From: an uncultured Granulosicoccaceae bacterium
GTDB lineage: Bacteria > Pseudomonadota > Gammaproteobacteria > Granulosicoccales > Granulosicoccaceae
Length of the DNA: 64,000 nt
Assembly: GCA_937951345.1 (NCBI GenBank)
Contig: CALFCF010000063.1
Span: 1 to 64,000, forward strand
Direction of reading: 5' to 3'
The notes under the pieces: model-generated
Seen by the model: only the letters and a program-made list of their open reading frames with translations
Database searches by the model: none
What the model was told of the DNA's origin: nothing
Translations under genes and position numbers: made by a program
Shown here: in pieces, positions 17,285 to 26,833 of the stretch
How the letters are laid out: each line of letters opens with the position of its first letter
How positions within the stretch are numbered: the first letter of the stretch is position 1

Positions 17285-18100
17285 TCAGTGCGCAGTTGCT
17301 TCTTCAATCTCTTGTTCGCGATCATTTTTAAGCAGTGAGCGAGCCTGCTCCACCCACTTGTAGTTCTTGCTACGACCCTGGCAGGAGAGCTGTTTGTCGA
17401 TTGCCTTTATCTGGTGGCTATCTAACGCCGCAAGCTGGGCGAAGGTTCTGACCCCGATTCGATAAAGAGCTCTTTGCGTTTTGATTCCTATTCCTTTAAT
17501 ACGAGTCAAATCATCGTCCGCTGAGACTCGTGTTGCGTGTGCATCCTGTTGGGTTGAAGAACGAACTTTTGATGAGGTTGAACCTTGAGCATTCGGCTTG
17601 CGAGTCCTTATAGATGTATCAGCCGCGCTTGTAATCTGTTCTGGTGCCTTATCTGATGTCGCCTTTGCTGGTTCTGTCTGATCGTTCAGTTGATCAATTT
17701 CGCGGTTAGACTTTTCGCATTTGTTTCTCAGTCGATCAGTAGCAAAATGTTGTAGCGCGAGTTTGCGGTTTGCCAGATCAAGGCTATTGTTGCTTGCTCG
17801 CCACGCTTGCTTCAGCTTGATGTTGTATTGCAGGGTGCTCTTGAGTAATCGGTCTTGCACTATTCTTCGCTTGAGGAGTCTGGCGATTGTCCGTTTGTCT
17901 GTTTTATTGTCGACTTCAGGTGACTCTGTTTCGTCTCGTCGGTGTACAGTCGCAATGGTGTTATGTGCTTGAGTCGCGGCTCGTCGTTTTTTTAGCCGTG
18001 CGCCGAAAAGCAGACCGCCAATAGCAAATCCAACTAGCAGGCTAATGGTGGAAGCAAGTAGTAGTGCTAACAGGGTAAAAGCGACGCTGGGCTCGTTCAT
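17285..18100 (-). CDS. Membrane-anchored protein with C-terminal helix-hairpin-helix domain
   Basis: 271 residues. An N-terminal transmembrane helix (about 8-33, ending GGLLFGARLKKRR) is followed by a charged, partly coiled-coil middle and a low-complexity Ser/Thr/Lys linker. The C-terminal 60 residues (DDLTRIKGIGIKTQRALYRIGVRTFAQLAALD) match the helix-hairpin-helix fold used for DNA binding or protein contacts in predicted Flap-endonuclease-like proteins. No nuclease residues are visible. It converges with mscS. Tethering of DNA or of the division machinery at the membrane would be speculation. Confidence 0.75.
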   Translation of the reverse strand: MNEPSVAFTLLALLLASTISLLVGFAIGGLLFGARLKKRRAATQAHNTIATVHRRDETESPEVDNKTDKRTIARLLKRRIVQDRLLKSTLQYNIKLKQAWRASNNSLDLANRKLALQHFATDRLRNKCEKSNREIDQLNDQTEPAKATSDKAPEQITSAADTSIRTRKPNAQGSTSSKVRSSTQQDAHATRVSADDDLTRIKGIGIKTQRALYRIGVRTFAQLAALDSHQIKAIDKQLSCQGRSKNYKWVEQARSLLKNDREQEIEEATAH

Positions 18101-18232
18101 CGCAGGCTCGGGGCGGAATAATCGTTACGGAATTTGTGAAACTGATGAATCTTAATTCCGCAAAAATGATGCCAGCGACCCGGCAGAAAAGTGTAAGGAA
18201 TATAAAAGCAGGCAAAAACAGATGCGAGGTGA

Positions 18233-20089
18233 TCAGAATACGAGGTTAATCATGCTTAGACTGACCACCAGGAAAATGATCGTCATCAAGCCACCAGCAC
18301 GCATAAAATCAGCCACGGAATAACCCCCGGGGCCCATTAACAGCGCATTGACCTGGTGTGTGGGGATCAGGAATGAGTTCGATGTGGAAATAGCAACTGT
18401 TAGTGCGAAGACAGCCGGATCAGCCCCGACTGCCAATGCCAGATTTATCGCAAGCGGCACCAGTAATACTGTGGCCCCGATGTTCGACATGACCAAAGTA
18501 AAAAATGTTGCGAGTCCGGCTACTACTGTCTGCAGAACCCAGATCGGTACGTCACCCACGATAGCGAGAATCTCCTGAGCAATCCAGGCGGCTGCACCGC
18601 TTTGATCAACTGCCACACCGAGTGGAATCAGACTCGCCAGCAGAAAGACTGTTTGCCAGCTGACCGCTTCATAGGCTTCATCGATAGTTAGCACCCCCGA
18701 CAATATCATCCCCAGGGCACCGGCAAACAACGAGATCGATAGTTTGTCAGTCAAAAAAAACAGCGTTAGAGCAAGCACAAAGAATATCGCTGCAAAGCGA
18801 ACCTTATCTGACCTGACTTCTTCGTACTTATGGTCGGTGGCAACTACAACATCCCGGTTTTTTGCCAGATTGGCAAGATCACGCCAACTGGCGTGCACGA
18901 CTAACGTATCGCCGGCCTTCAGGATTACGTTGCGGAAATTACGTTGTATAACCTGTTCTGCGCGGTAGATTTGCAGAATGTTTGTCCCGAAGTTGCGTCG
19001 TGGCTTGACGTCGCCAATGGGTTTGCCAATCAGGCTCGAGGCTGGTGGTACAACCACCTCACCGATACCGCTGTGTTGGGGGTTTAATACATCGGCAAAC
19101 CGGTCGGGCTCACCGCGCAATTCCCAACCGTATTTCTCACAGAACTCCTCGATCTGTTCAGGGTCTCCCATCAGCCCGACGACGGTATTTACCCAGATAA
19201 TTTCCTCCGGGTCAGGTGGAACTTTGACAACATCACCGCTGTACAACGCGAGGATGAGAGGTACATCTTCATAGGTGGATTCCACCTGATAAATGGACAT
19301 ACCTGCCATTGGCGAGTCAACCGTTACGCGTGCCTCAAACAACTCACCAGTGATTCCATAAACGCGTTCAAAGTAGTCTGACGCCCTTGACGTACGTTGT
19401 GTCGAGCCTTCGTTAACTGCGGGCAACACGAATTTACCTGCCAGAATAAAGTACACAATGCCGGAAATTATCAGTGCGATCCCAACCGGTGTCACTGAAA
19501 ACAGACTGAACGGTTCCATCTCCTGGCCGGCCGGCATGGTTTTGTTAGCGGATAACACCAGGTCATTCAAGAGAATCAGTGGGCTGGAGCCGATCATCGT
19601 GGCTGTACCACCGAGAATTGCGCAAAACCCCATCGGCATCAGCAACCGCGACATCGGGATATTCGAGCGGCTGGAGATTCGGCTGACGACGGGGAGAAAG
19701 AGTGCTGCAGCTCCGATGTTTTGCATAAAGCTGGAAATAAATGCAACTGTTCCGGAAACCAGTGGGATTATGCGTGACTCGGTTTTACCACCCTGATTGA
19801 GTATGAATGTCGCCAGCCGGGACATCAGCCCGGTTTTGTCCAAACCCGCACCGATTATCATGACGGCGATTATTGAGATCACCGCGTTACTTGAGAAACC
19901 GGAGAAAAGCATATCTGGCGATATCAATGGTTTCAGACCCGGAACCATGGTGGTCAGACCAAGCAGAACCATGATTGATACTGCCGCTACATCAACCCTG
20001 ACAATTTCAGACACGAAGAGGTACATGGTAAACGCCAGTAGCGCCAGTACCACAGCTATCTCTGTTGTCAGTGTCAGGGAGTCGGCCAT
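18233..20089 (-). CDS. SLC13/DASS-type anion permease with TrkA-C domains
   Basis: 618-residue inner-membrane transporter of the divalent anion:sodium symporter class. Two hydrophobic halves surround a central cytosolic region (about 220-400) that carries two TrkA-C (RCK-C) like modules, including VVPPASSLIGKPIGD and GDTLVVHASWRDLANL. The transport signatures appear as SFMQNIGAAALFLPVV and MSNIGATVLLVPLA, with NSFLIPTHQVNALLMGPGGY near the end. Substrate (sulfate, dicarboxylate or another anion) cannot be decided. No operon partner is evident. Confidence 0.88.
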   Translation of the reverse strand: MADSLTLTTEIAVVLALLAFTMYLFVSEIVRVDVAAVSIMVLLGLTTMVPGLKPLISPDMLFSGFSSNAVISIIAVMIIGAGLDKTGLMSRLATFILNQGGKTESRIIPLVSGTVAFISSFMQNIGAAALFLPVVSRISSRSNIPMSRLLMPMGFCAILGGTATMIGSSPLILLNDLVLSANKTMPAGQEMEPFSLFSVTPVGIALIISGIVYFILAGKFVLPAVNEGSTQRTSRASDYFERVYGITGELFEARVTVDSPMAGMSIYQVESTYEDVPLILALYSGDVVKVPPDPEEIIWVNTVVGLMGDPEQIEEFCEKYGWELRGEPDRFADVLNPQHSGIGEVVVPPASSLIGKPIGDVKPRRNFGTNILQIYRAEQVIQRNFRNVILKAGDTLVVHASWRDLANLAKNRDVVVATDHKYEEVRSDKVRFAAIFFVLALTLFFLTDKLSISLFAGALGMILSGVLTIDEAYEAVSWQTVFLLASLIPLGVAVDQSGAAAWIAQEILAIVGDVPIWVLQTVVAGLATFFTLVMSNIGATVLLVPLAINLALAVGADPAVFALTVAISTSNSFLIPTHQVNALLMGPGGYSVADFMRAGGLMTIIFLVVSLSMINLVF

Positions 20090-20567
20090 TTACCCGTTGC
20101 GGCTAAGAAGGATAAACCACGTGCATAGCTAAGCTGCCAGGCAATCTGGTAGCGCCGGTAGCGATCAGCCAGTCGACACAATCACGAAGGTTAAGATTTC
20201 AATGCAAAATCAGTGCGAAATCAATGCAAACCGGTGCCCAACCGTACGAATCAGTCCAGACGCTACCCCGGGCTGACAGGGAGAGGCTGGGGATGGGTGC
20301 CGGGATGATTTTTTGCCTGGTAATGAAAGTTTAGCTGAAGTTTTGTTTTCCTGACCAGCGTTGGTCAGAAAACAATTGTTTTGAAGCAGAATTTTACGCT
20401 GCTCTGAAAACGTACTTGCGGCCATATGGGTGTTCATTGTTGCACTTGGTGTTTTAGACCACTGTAACGCTTTCAGGTTCAGGCGGAGAACAAATTGAGC
20501 CAGCGGTGCGGGTGAGCGCATTAAAAGGTTCACTTGAAGACCAATAAAAGACCGCCAGGACCTTCAA
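20090..20567. other. Intergenic region between the permease and trmB
   Basis: 478 bases with no gene that I can support; the minus ORF at 20210-20533 has no recognisable content and no ribosome binding site. Its main feature is the hairpin at 20343-20375. Confidence 0.5.
20343..20375. terminator. Bidirectional terminator-like hairpin
   Basis: TTGTTTT, a bulged C, CTGACC, loop AGCGTT, GGTCAG, AAAACAA: a 13-bp stem with one bulge whose outer part is A/T-rich on both strands. It lies about 190 bases beyond trmB and could end minus-strand transcription. Confidence 0.6.
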
Positions 20568-21317
20568 CTACCCGGGTGGCCTGTTATGTGGTTTCAGTTC
20601 TGATGATTCTGCGACTGTGCTGTTACGCTCAAATAGAAGATCGAATACCTGATGGCCCAGTCGCTGGCCTCGTGATTCAAACCGGGTCTGCAAACGGTAC
20701 TCCGGTGGCTGTGCAAAACCGCTGTCACCCGCAGCCAAATTGTCCAGTAATTGACTGGCGTTGAATTGTTCAAGCATATCCTGTGCATACGGTTGCCAGT
20801 CTGTCGCACAGTGGAGTACCCCGCCAGGTAAAAGGCAGTTAGCGAGCGCATCGATCACGGGTTGTTTTAACAGGCGGCGCTTATGGTGACGTTTTTTGGG
20901 CCAGGGGTCAGGGAATAGCACCAATATACGTTCTACGCTTCCCGGCTCGATCATATGCTCAACAACTTCTATCGCATCATGGCGAATAACACGCAGATTC
21001 TGCAGAGATCTGTTTTCGACACCGCGTAACAGGTGGCCGACACCCGGTGCATGGACTTCGATACCGATACAGTTTATGTCGGGTCTTGCCGTGGCGATCT
21101 CCAGCAACGTGTCACCGTTGCCAAATCCGATTTCCAGCCACAAGGGCGCATGCTGCACGAACGCGTTTGATATCTGCGCTGTGTCCTCATTGAAATTAAT
21201 GCCGTACGCAGGCATCAGCGATTCAAGAGCCGCCTGCTGGGCTGGTGTTATACGGCCATTGCGAACGACAAAACTACGTACAGATCGGGTTGTTAATCTG
21301 GCCTCTGGCTGTATCAA
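20568..21317 (-). CDS. trmB: tRNA (guanine-N7-)-methyltransferase
   Basis: Adds a methyl group to N7 of G46 in the tRNA variable loop using SAM. Motifs include RSFVVRNGRITPAQ near the N-terminus, the SAM loop LEIGFGNGDTLLEIA, GIEVHAPGV, and the family signature LVLFPDPWPKKRHHKRR with the catalytic Asp. RFESRGQRLGHQVFDLLFER closes the fold, followed by a 20-residue tail. At 249 residues it has normal length. It is probably transcribed alone. Confidence 0.96.
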   Translation of the reverse strand: MIQPEARLTTRSVRSFVVRNGRITPAQQAALESLMPAYGINFNEDTAQISNAFVQHAPLWLEIGFGNGDTLLEIATARPDINCIGIEVHAPGVGHLLRGVENRSLQNLRVIRHDAIEVVEHMIEPGSVERILVLFPDPWPKKRHHKRRLLKQPVIDALANCLLPGGVLHCATDWQPYAQDMLEQFNASQLLDNLAAGDSGFAQPPEYRLQTRFESRGQRLGHQVFDLLFERNSTVAESSELKPHNRPPG

Positions 21318-21906
21318 TTGCGAAGCTAAGCCTGTTGAGTGATTTGTTGGTTGGTCGACAGCCCGCAGCCGTCATAGCCGCATGGTAAACAATGAGAGGA
21401 GGGTTCTCCAGCAAAGAGTTGTTAATAAGATGAAAGAACCAGCGCCTGCTCGCGAGATGCCAAAGCAGCAGATTACCAGGAAGCCATCTCAAAATTGAGA
21501 TTGTGCGCTCAGCCAAGGCGTGTGTCGCTCGAGCAGCGCAGTTTACACGCAGTAAATAAGCAGCGCAGAACAGCACACAACGCAGGATCAGCGTGCAGGA
21601 CTCGGCTTCCCCGATCAATTTTGAGATGGCTTTTAGTTGGATGAACGCGTAGTAACGTTCGGTCCACCTGCGCACCAGACTAACGACATGGGTATCGTTT
21701 ATCGTCTAGAGTAGTTTTCGTATGAGTTATCGCGGGAGCGATGTTTTTGGAGTGATATCCGGGGAGCGATACTGAAAACCGACAGGTTGTATCAGTTCGG
21801 TTAGTCTGGCGGGATACACGCTCTGACTGAATACACGCGGGTTGCGTATCGGTTAAATATCTATCCGACAGCAACCCGGGTGTTGTTAGTCTGTGTAGCA
21901 GTGGGA
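21318..21906. other. Intergenic region with inverted repeat upstream of trmB
   Basis: 589 bases with no convincing gene. A minus ORF at 21274-21675 runs into trmB and contains many Cys, Arg and Leu residues but no family I know; it could be a decayed insertion-sequence fragment. The 18-bp inverted repeat at 21481-21632 lies inside it. Confidence 0.4.
21481..21632. repeat. Perfect 18-bp inverted repeat enclosing 116 bp
   Basis: AAGCCATCTCAAAATTGA at 21481-21498 is exactly complementary to 21615-21632. Each arm is itself partly palindromic (CTCAA..TTGAG). It could be the ends of a tiny non-autonomous element or the base of a large stem-loop. No second copy was found in the window and no target duplication is obvious. 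Confidence 0.75.
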
Positions 21907-22203
21907 TCACATTATCGAGCCGAGGATACCTTGCCCGATAGCACCAGCGCCGGCTCCACCCGCCAGTCCACCGATGATTTGTTTGATGTTGAAGCCGCCA
22001 CCAGCCGCTGCTTCACCGGCTGCCGCCGCGTCTCCGCCACGTCCGAGTAACCCGCCAATAGCACCACCACCGAGCAGACCTGAAACAGCGCCCACAACTC
22101 CGCTATTCAAACCACCGGTAATGCCGGCCAATGACTCCACGCCCATTCCACCGAGAAATCCACCACCGCCACCAATTAATGCAGAAATAATCGTCCCAAG
22201 CAT
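21907..22203 (-). CDS. Glycine-rich (glycine-zipper-like) small protein
   Basis: 98 residues made mainly of Gly, Ala, Leu and Ile with repeated GxxxG patterns (LIGGGGGFLGGMG, GLLGGGAIGGLLG, GGLAGGAGAGAIG). Such spacing favours close packing of membrane helices. A strong ribosome binding site (AGGAGG) lies 6 bases upstream of ATG 22203, which supports a real gene despite the low complexity. There is no signal peptide or catalytic motif. A membrane or aggregating structural role is possible; function is unknown. Confidence 0.75.
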   Translation of the reverse strand: MLGTIISALIGGGGGFLGGMGVESLAGITGGLNSGVVGAVSGLLGGGAIGGLLGRGGDAAAAGEAAAGGGFNIKQIIGGLAGGAGAGAIGQGILGSIM

Positions 22204-22539
22204 TTGTGCCTCCTAAGAATAATTTGCAGATGACGGTAATATCCGTGCACCTTAGGCTTAGCTGAGTTCAACGTCTGCCGGGGTTTGCTCCATCAGATAC
22301 GTCTGGTGGGTTTAGAAAATGATCCACACCGACTCAGCATGAAGCATGATTATAGTACGGAGGGCACGGTAGCAGTCGCGTGGAACGTAAATTACCGTAT
22401 CAAATCAGTAACTTTTGGTTTCACGAGCGGCAACAGGCTGATGACGCTGCATCGCCTGTTGTTGACTGAATTTCTGCTATCAGGTCGATTTTGACCAGTT
22501 GGGACTGATCAAACGATTCTGGAGTGATGTGTTAGCGGG
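22204..22539. other. Intergenic region before the glycine-rich gene
   Basis: 336 bases with no supported gene. Apart from the leader of the glycine-rich gene, including its AGGAGG, I see no repeat, terminator or RNA gene. The plus ORF at 22285-22494 has no convincing start context. Confidence 0.5.
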
Positions 22540-22815
22540 CTAACGGCGCAGGCGTTTTCCGCCTTTGCCTTTGGGGTTCTCGAATTGCACACGCAGGGAT
22601 TTTTCGCCAACTACCTTGCCATCCAGGGCGGCGATAGCCTTACGGGCCTCATGTCCTTCCATCTCAACAAATCCAAACCCTTTGCACTGTCCGCTGAATA
22701 CGTCAGAGGCCAGCTTGATCGAGCGAACCCGTCCAAATTCGGCAAATAATTCGGTGACACTCTCTTCGGTTGATTCAACTGGAAGTCCACCAACAAACAT
22801 TTTTTTCACGAACAT
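22540..22815 (-). CDS. RRM-type RNA-binding protein
   Basis: A single 91-residue RNA recognition motif. RNP2 is KMFVGGLP (5-12) and RNP1 is KGFGFVEM (about 44-51), with the aromatic residues that stack on RNA retained. A basic C-terminus (NPKGKGGKRLRR) likely adds RNA affinity. AGGGG lies before ATG 22815; an ATG five codons later is an alternative. Stand-alone RRM proteins are known in cyanobacteria and several proteobacteria, often as cold-responsive RNA chaperones; that role is inferred. Confidence 0.92.
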   Translation of the reverse strand: MFVKKMFVGGLPVESTEESVTELFAEFGRVRSIKLASDVFSGQCKGFGFVEMEGHEARKAIAALDGKVVGEKSLRVQFENPKGKGGKRLRR

Positions 22816-23170
22816 CCCCTTATTAACTTTGATTTTCCGACAGTCTGGGCCAGGTGCTGCAATAGCACCTGAAGTCCGCAGCGTCGGACATCGGAATCTG
22901 ATACCGCCATGGTACTCGAAAGCCTACTCTTACCGCCAGTTGTGATGTCTCCAAATTGTGTAATCTGTGTGCAGTGTGTGCCAAAGTGCTGGCATTGCCA
23001 GACTGCCCGCCGCCATCAACATGCTGCTTTGCGAACAGCGTAACAGCGATGAGAACTGCCGCTGGAGATTCAATGGATTGTGAAGGAGTCGACTTGACCT
23101 GACATTCTGTCCACAACCCGCCGGCAGCTCGAAACTTGAGTGAAATCCGGGCGATCAGCATAATCGGCGA
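22816..23170. other. Intergenic region between the RRM gene and tcdA
   Basis: 355 bases between divergent genes. A long minus ORF (22823-23467) runs antisense into tcdA and is rejected as a shadow. I see no RNA gene, terminator or repeat; promoters for both genes should lie here but none is clear. Confidence 0.5.
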
Positions 23171-23995
23171 ATGACTGATGCGACTCCCCCACTTGATGCT
23201 GAACGCTTCGCTGCTTTGTCGCGGGTTTACGGCAATCAGGTGGCTGCTGTTCTGCCGGAACTCATGATTTGTGTTGTCGGTATTGGAGGCGTTGGCTGTT
23301 GGGCGGCCGAGGCATTGGCACGCACCGGTGTTGGACATATCGTGTTGATTGACCCGGACGACATCACGCCGGGCAACACCAATCGACAATTGCACGCAAT
23401 GACATCCACTTTCACCCAACCGAAAGTGGATGCGATGCGCTCTCGAATACACGAGATCAATCCGCACTGCAGCGTCAACGCGATCGACGATATGCTGGTT
23501 GAAAGCAATCTGTCGCGTTACATCCTTAACGACTACGACTACGTCATCGATGCTATCGACAGCATACGTTTCAAAGCGGCACTGATTAACTATTGTCGCC
23601 GTCAGAAAATTCGCATTGTGACAACTGGAGGTGCTGGTGGCCGGATCGATCCTTCAGCTGTAACAACTGCCGACTTGTCCAAAACCTGGAATGATGCACT
23701 TGCGGCAAAAGTGCGCTCGCGTTTGCGTGCACAATTTGGTTACAGCAAAAACCCCAAACGCCGTTTCGGTGTTGAATGCGTATTTTCAAGTGAGCAACCG
23801 GTCTACCCGGATGCCAGTGGAAGTGTGGGTTGGTGCAAACCGGGTGTGCCCGGAGCGACGCTGGATTGTGATTCCGGGTACGGCTCGTCAGTCACTGTAA
23901 CGGCAACGTTTGGCATGATCGCGGCGGCCCGTGCTGTTAATAAGTCGCTGGCAAGGCGAATCGGTAAGGTGTCATTGCGCAGTGACAAGCACTGA
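23171..23995 (+). CDS. tcdA: tRNA threonylcarbamoyladenosine dehydratase TcdA (CsdL)
   Basis: E1-like ATP-dependent enzyme that dehydrates t6A37 of tRNA to its cyclic form. The nucleotide-binding motif VVGIGGVGCWAAEALARTG is followed by LIDPDDITPGNTNRQ, the adenylation-site TQPKVDAM, and the typical DYVIDAIDSIRFKAAL. The C-terminus holds GVECVFSSEQPVYP. At 274 residues it is standard. It acts on the product of the t6A pathway, to which tsaD (52621) belongs. No CsdA/CsdE partner is nearby. Confidence 0.94.
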   Translation: MTDATPPLDAERFAALSRVYGNQVAAVLPELMICVVGIGGVGCWAAEALARTGVGHIVLIDPDDITPGNTNRQLHAMTSTFTQPKVDAMRSRIHEINPHCSVNAIDDMLVESNLSRYILNDYDYVIDAIDSIRFKAALINYCRRQKIRIVTTGGAGGRIDPSAVTTADLSKTWNDALAAKVRSRLRAQFGYSKNPKRRFGVECVFSSEQPVYPDASGSVGWCKPGVPGATLDCDSGYGSSVTVTATFGMIAAARAVNKSLARRIGKVSLRSDKH

Positions 23996-24210
23996 TACAG
24001 TCCGGCCCCCCCAGCACGTGATTAGCTAAAACCCGGGCATTATTTTTCTGCCTTGTAAGTCACAAATTCGTTTTACGTTGCCCCGTATGTAAAAAAATGC
24101 GTCGCTGATGCAAGCATTGGCTCAGTTGTCCGCTAATAATTACATTAGTGCAGTTGGCAGGCTTTCTGCCGTTGTGCTGAAACATCAGATCGAGCACTGT
24201 GAGCTAATCC

Positions 24211-24810
24211 ATGATAAAAAAACACCGGTTGTGCCAGCTGGTAACCGCAGGGGTCATTACCTTGATCGCCGCCTGTGGCGGGGGTACTCCGGGTCCTGCG
24301 TCGTTGGTGAATGACGGGTCGGAACTGCGAACTGATGTTGCCGTGGCGCCCACTGCACCCGTGTTAGCCGATCCGGTGTCGATCGATGCGTTTGCGCTTT
24401 TTCCCGGGCTGATCGAGCTTCGCCAGAGTGAAGTGACAGGATTAATGGTTGGATACACAGCGCAGGATCAGATCGCGACAGAGATCGAATTCTTTGATGC
24501 AGTGTGGCGGGATCTGAGCGATTGTCTGGGGGTTGTTGCCTCTGCAGCGCTAATCGTCGTGCAAGATGAATCTGTTGAACCGTTGACTGGCGGTGATGAT
24601 ATTTTTCTCGATTTTTTCGGCCGGCTCTCTGCCAGTGCGAATGATGGTGAAACAGGTGCGTCGATTCAAATTCTGGAAGATCAGGTACGTGACGAAACAG
24701 GTGGTTCGAGCTTCATCCTGCGCTCGATTATCGGTCGGTATCTGTGGCGCTCGAACGATCTGCCGGAACGTGATTTTGACACGGCTTGTGTGGTTGTTTC
24801 TGGCGCCTGA
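24211..24810 (+). CDS. Hypothetical lipoprotein
   Basis: 199 residues with a lipoprotein signal peptide: a KKHRLCQ basic start, a hydrophobic stretch and the lipobox LIAAC, followed by GGGTPGP. The mature part is acidic and has two cysteines (DLSDCLGVV and TACVVV) that might pair. No known domain is recognised. It stands alone, 215 bases after tcdA. Likely anchored to the outer membrane; function unknown. Confidence 0.75.
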   Translation: MIKKHRLCQLVTAGVITLIAACGGGTPGPASLVNDGSELRTDVAVAPTAPVLADPVSIDAFALFPGLIELRQSEVTGLMVGYTAQDQIATEIEFFDAVWRDLSDCLGVVASAALIVVQDESVEPLTGGDDIFLDFFGRLSASANDGETGASIQILEDQVRDETGGSSFILRSIIGRYLWRSNDLPERDFDTACVVVSGA

Positions 24811-25037
24811 CAAGATAGTCTAACGCCCTGTCTCAACATCGCGCCAACGACCTTGGCGCAATCCCGCGTACTGTTCTCGCTGATACCGCAAATTCAAATC
24901 TTGCTCCTGTGCGCTCACTGCGCTGAGTGCCGAGCGGAAATATCGATTTGATAGTTCACCTCTTTGACGTCTGTACGTGGACGTTGATTGTATTCTGACT
25001 TAACCTGAGCAGCTTGAGTGATTAATGGAGCCCTACA

Positions 25038-25817
25038 ATGGGGATTGATCTAACCGGGACTGTTCCACTGACTGCAGCGGTCGTTCTCGTCGGCAATGAA
25101 ATATTAAGCGGACGTACTCTCGATAAAAATTTACAGTCGATCGCGCTCGCGTTAGGTGAACGGGGTATCAGTGTCGTGGCCGCCAGAGTGATTCCTGACG
25201 ACGCCGGGGTGATTCGTGACACGATCAATGAACTTCGTGCAGTCACAGACTTTGTGTTTACGACGGGTGGTATTGGTCCTACACATGATGACATTACTGC
25301 AGAAAATGTAGCCGCAGCCTTCGGTGTGGAACTTCATACCCACCCGGTTGCCGAGCGATTGTTGTTAGCTTATTTCGAGGAGCGTGGCGTTGAGCCTAAC
25401 GAAGCGCGGATGCGCATGGCACGTGTACCCACAGGCGCTGAGTTAATCGACAATCCGGTGTCAGTCGCTCCCGGTTTTCGTATGGATAATGTATACGTTA
25501 TGGCTGGTGTGCCGAAAATTATGCAGGCTATGCTCGACAACATCCTGCCGACCCTGCCAAGTGCACCACAACTACAGTCGATCACTGTGATTTGCAATTT
25601 ACCGGAAGGCACGCTGGCACAACCATTGGAAGAATTACAGAATGATTTTCCCATGGTTGATATCGGGAGTTATCCGGGCAACAGCGCTGCCGGAGCACAA
25701 AAGGGATATCGGGTTGCACTGGTTGCACGTGCTCGCGAACAAGATTCGCTTCGTGCAGTCGAGAAAGCACTCGTTGATATGGTTGCTCGACTGGGTGGCG
25801 CGCAACTCGACGCCTAA
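25038..25817 (+). CDS. CinA N-terminal / molybdopterin-binding (MoCF) domain protein
   Basis: 259 residues containing the MoaB/Mog-like domain: LVGNEILSGRTLDKN, then FTTGGIGPTHDDIT, MRMARVPTGAELI and the APGFRMDNVYVMAGVP segment. It matches the CinA N-terminal region, but the C-terminal nicotinamide-nucleotide amidase domain is absent, so it is the short form. Possible roles are nucleotide pyrophosphatase (ADP-ribose type) or molybdopterin-related; which one applies is not settled from sequence. ATG 25038 is preceded by GGAG and AATGG. Confidence 0.88.
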   Translation: MGIDLTGTVPLTAAVVLVGNEILSGRTLDKNLQSIALALGERGISVVAARVIPDDAGVIRDTINELRAVTDFVFTTGGIGPTHDDITAENVAAAFGVELHTHPVAERLLLAYFEERGVEPNEARMRMARVPTGAELIDNPVSVAPGFRMDNVYVMAGVPKIMQAMLDNILPTLPSAPQLQSITVICNLPEGTLAQPLEELQNDFPMVDIGSYPGNSAAGAQKGYRVALVARAREQDSLRAVEKALVDMVARLGGAQLDA

Positions 25818-25897
25818 CCGACTGTTGAAAGACTGTCTACGTTACTAAAAAACCGAATTTCACTGAAAGAGACTGATAAAACGTAGATTTATGGTTG

Positions 25898-26776
25898 TCA
25901 TTCGGTTGCAAACTGCAACGCGTCACCGCAATCAGTATGCAAACGAAGGGTTGCCAGGGAGTCAGCGCGCGTTATGCCGCGGTTGATGATAGCGATGGGC
26001 AGATTAATTTCAGCAGCACGTTTTGCGAAACGGTATCCTGAGTAAACCATCAATGAAGAGCCTGCAATCAACAAAGCGCCAGCGCGCTCAAGTGATTCAA
26101 AACAACTGTCTACAATTTTTCGCTCGACGTTTTCGCCAAAAAAGACAACATCCGGCTTAAGCATGCCGTCACAATGTGGGCAGGGTGGGATGATCAGTCG
26201 ACTGAGTATTGTGCTATCTATTGCGTCATCGTCTGGCGGGAATTTCTGGTGGCTCTGCGTGCCGCTTTTGCTCCAGTCTACGTCGCTGTCTCCATCCGGT
26301 GCATCCACGCCGCGAAGGTTTCCAAGTATCGGGTTGTATTCGAGCAGCATCGATTGCATGCGTTTTCGTTGTAGCCTTTGACCACAATTCAGGCAGATGA
26401 CACGGTGCAGATTGCCGTGTAGATCGATTGTTTTGTGTTGACCGGCAAGCGTGTGTAGTCCGTCGACGTTTTGTGTTACCAGTGCTGTCAGCAAACCGCT
26501 TTTTTCCAGTTTTACCAGAGCGTAGTGTGCGCGATTTGGTTTTGCATTTTCTACGCTCGGCCAGCCAACGTAACTTCGCGCCCAGTAGCGTTTGCGAGCT
26601 TCCACTTTTGTCCGAAAGTCCTGGCCAGATATTGGTTGCTGTCGGGTCCATTGACCGTCATCATTGCGATATGTGCCTAGCCCTGAAGCAACACTTAAAC
26701 CCGCACCGGTTAAGACACAGACCGGCGCATAGCGGGTCATAAAGTCGTGCAAATTTTGATTGGGGGTGAGTGCCAT
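25898..26776 (-). CDS. NAD-dependent protein deacetylase, Sir2 family
   Basis: Sirtuin of 292 residues: it removes acyl groups from lysine with NAD+. The NAD-binding motif VLTGAGLSVASGLGTYR, catalytic-His motif TQNVDGLHTLAG and GSSLMVYSGYRFAK are present. Zinc cysteines occur as CLNCGQR and later CPHCDG, with an unusually long, Asp/Ser-rich insert between them (about 50 residues). ATG 26776 gives MALTPNQNLHDF; the longer frame to 26992 would overlap the peroxiredoxin gene and is rejected. It diverges from the peroxiredoxin. Confidence 0.93.
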   Translation of the reverse strand: MALTPNQNLHDFMTRYAPVCVLTGAGLSVASGLGTYRNDDGQWTRQQPISGQDFRTKVEARKRYWARSYVGWPSVENAKPNRAHYALVKLEKSGLLTALVTQNVDGLHTLAGQHKTIDLHGNLHRVICLNCGQRLQRKRMQSMLLEYNPILGNLRGVDAPDGDSDVDWSKSGTQSHQKFPPDDDAIDSTILSRLIIPPCPHCDGMLKPDVVFFGENVERKIVDSCFESLERAGALLIAGSSLMVYSGYRFAKRAAEINLPIAIINRGITRADSLATLRLHTDCGDALQFATE

Positions 26777-26833
26777 CAACGGTTTGTGGTGAGTTATGAT
26801 TTTTAACCCTTGATATTTTAACGGGAGATTCAA

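Noticed and set aside
21274..21675. 133-residue minus ORF upstream of trmB
   Set aside because: It overlaps the trmB start, contains both arms of an inverted repeat and has no recognisable family. It may be a decayed mobile fragment, but this cannot be shown.
22823..23467. 214-residue minus ORF antisense to tcdA
   Set aside because: It is a shadow of tcdA; the well-conserved protein lies on the plus strand.
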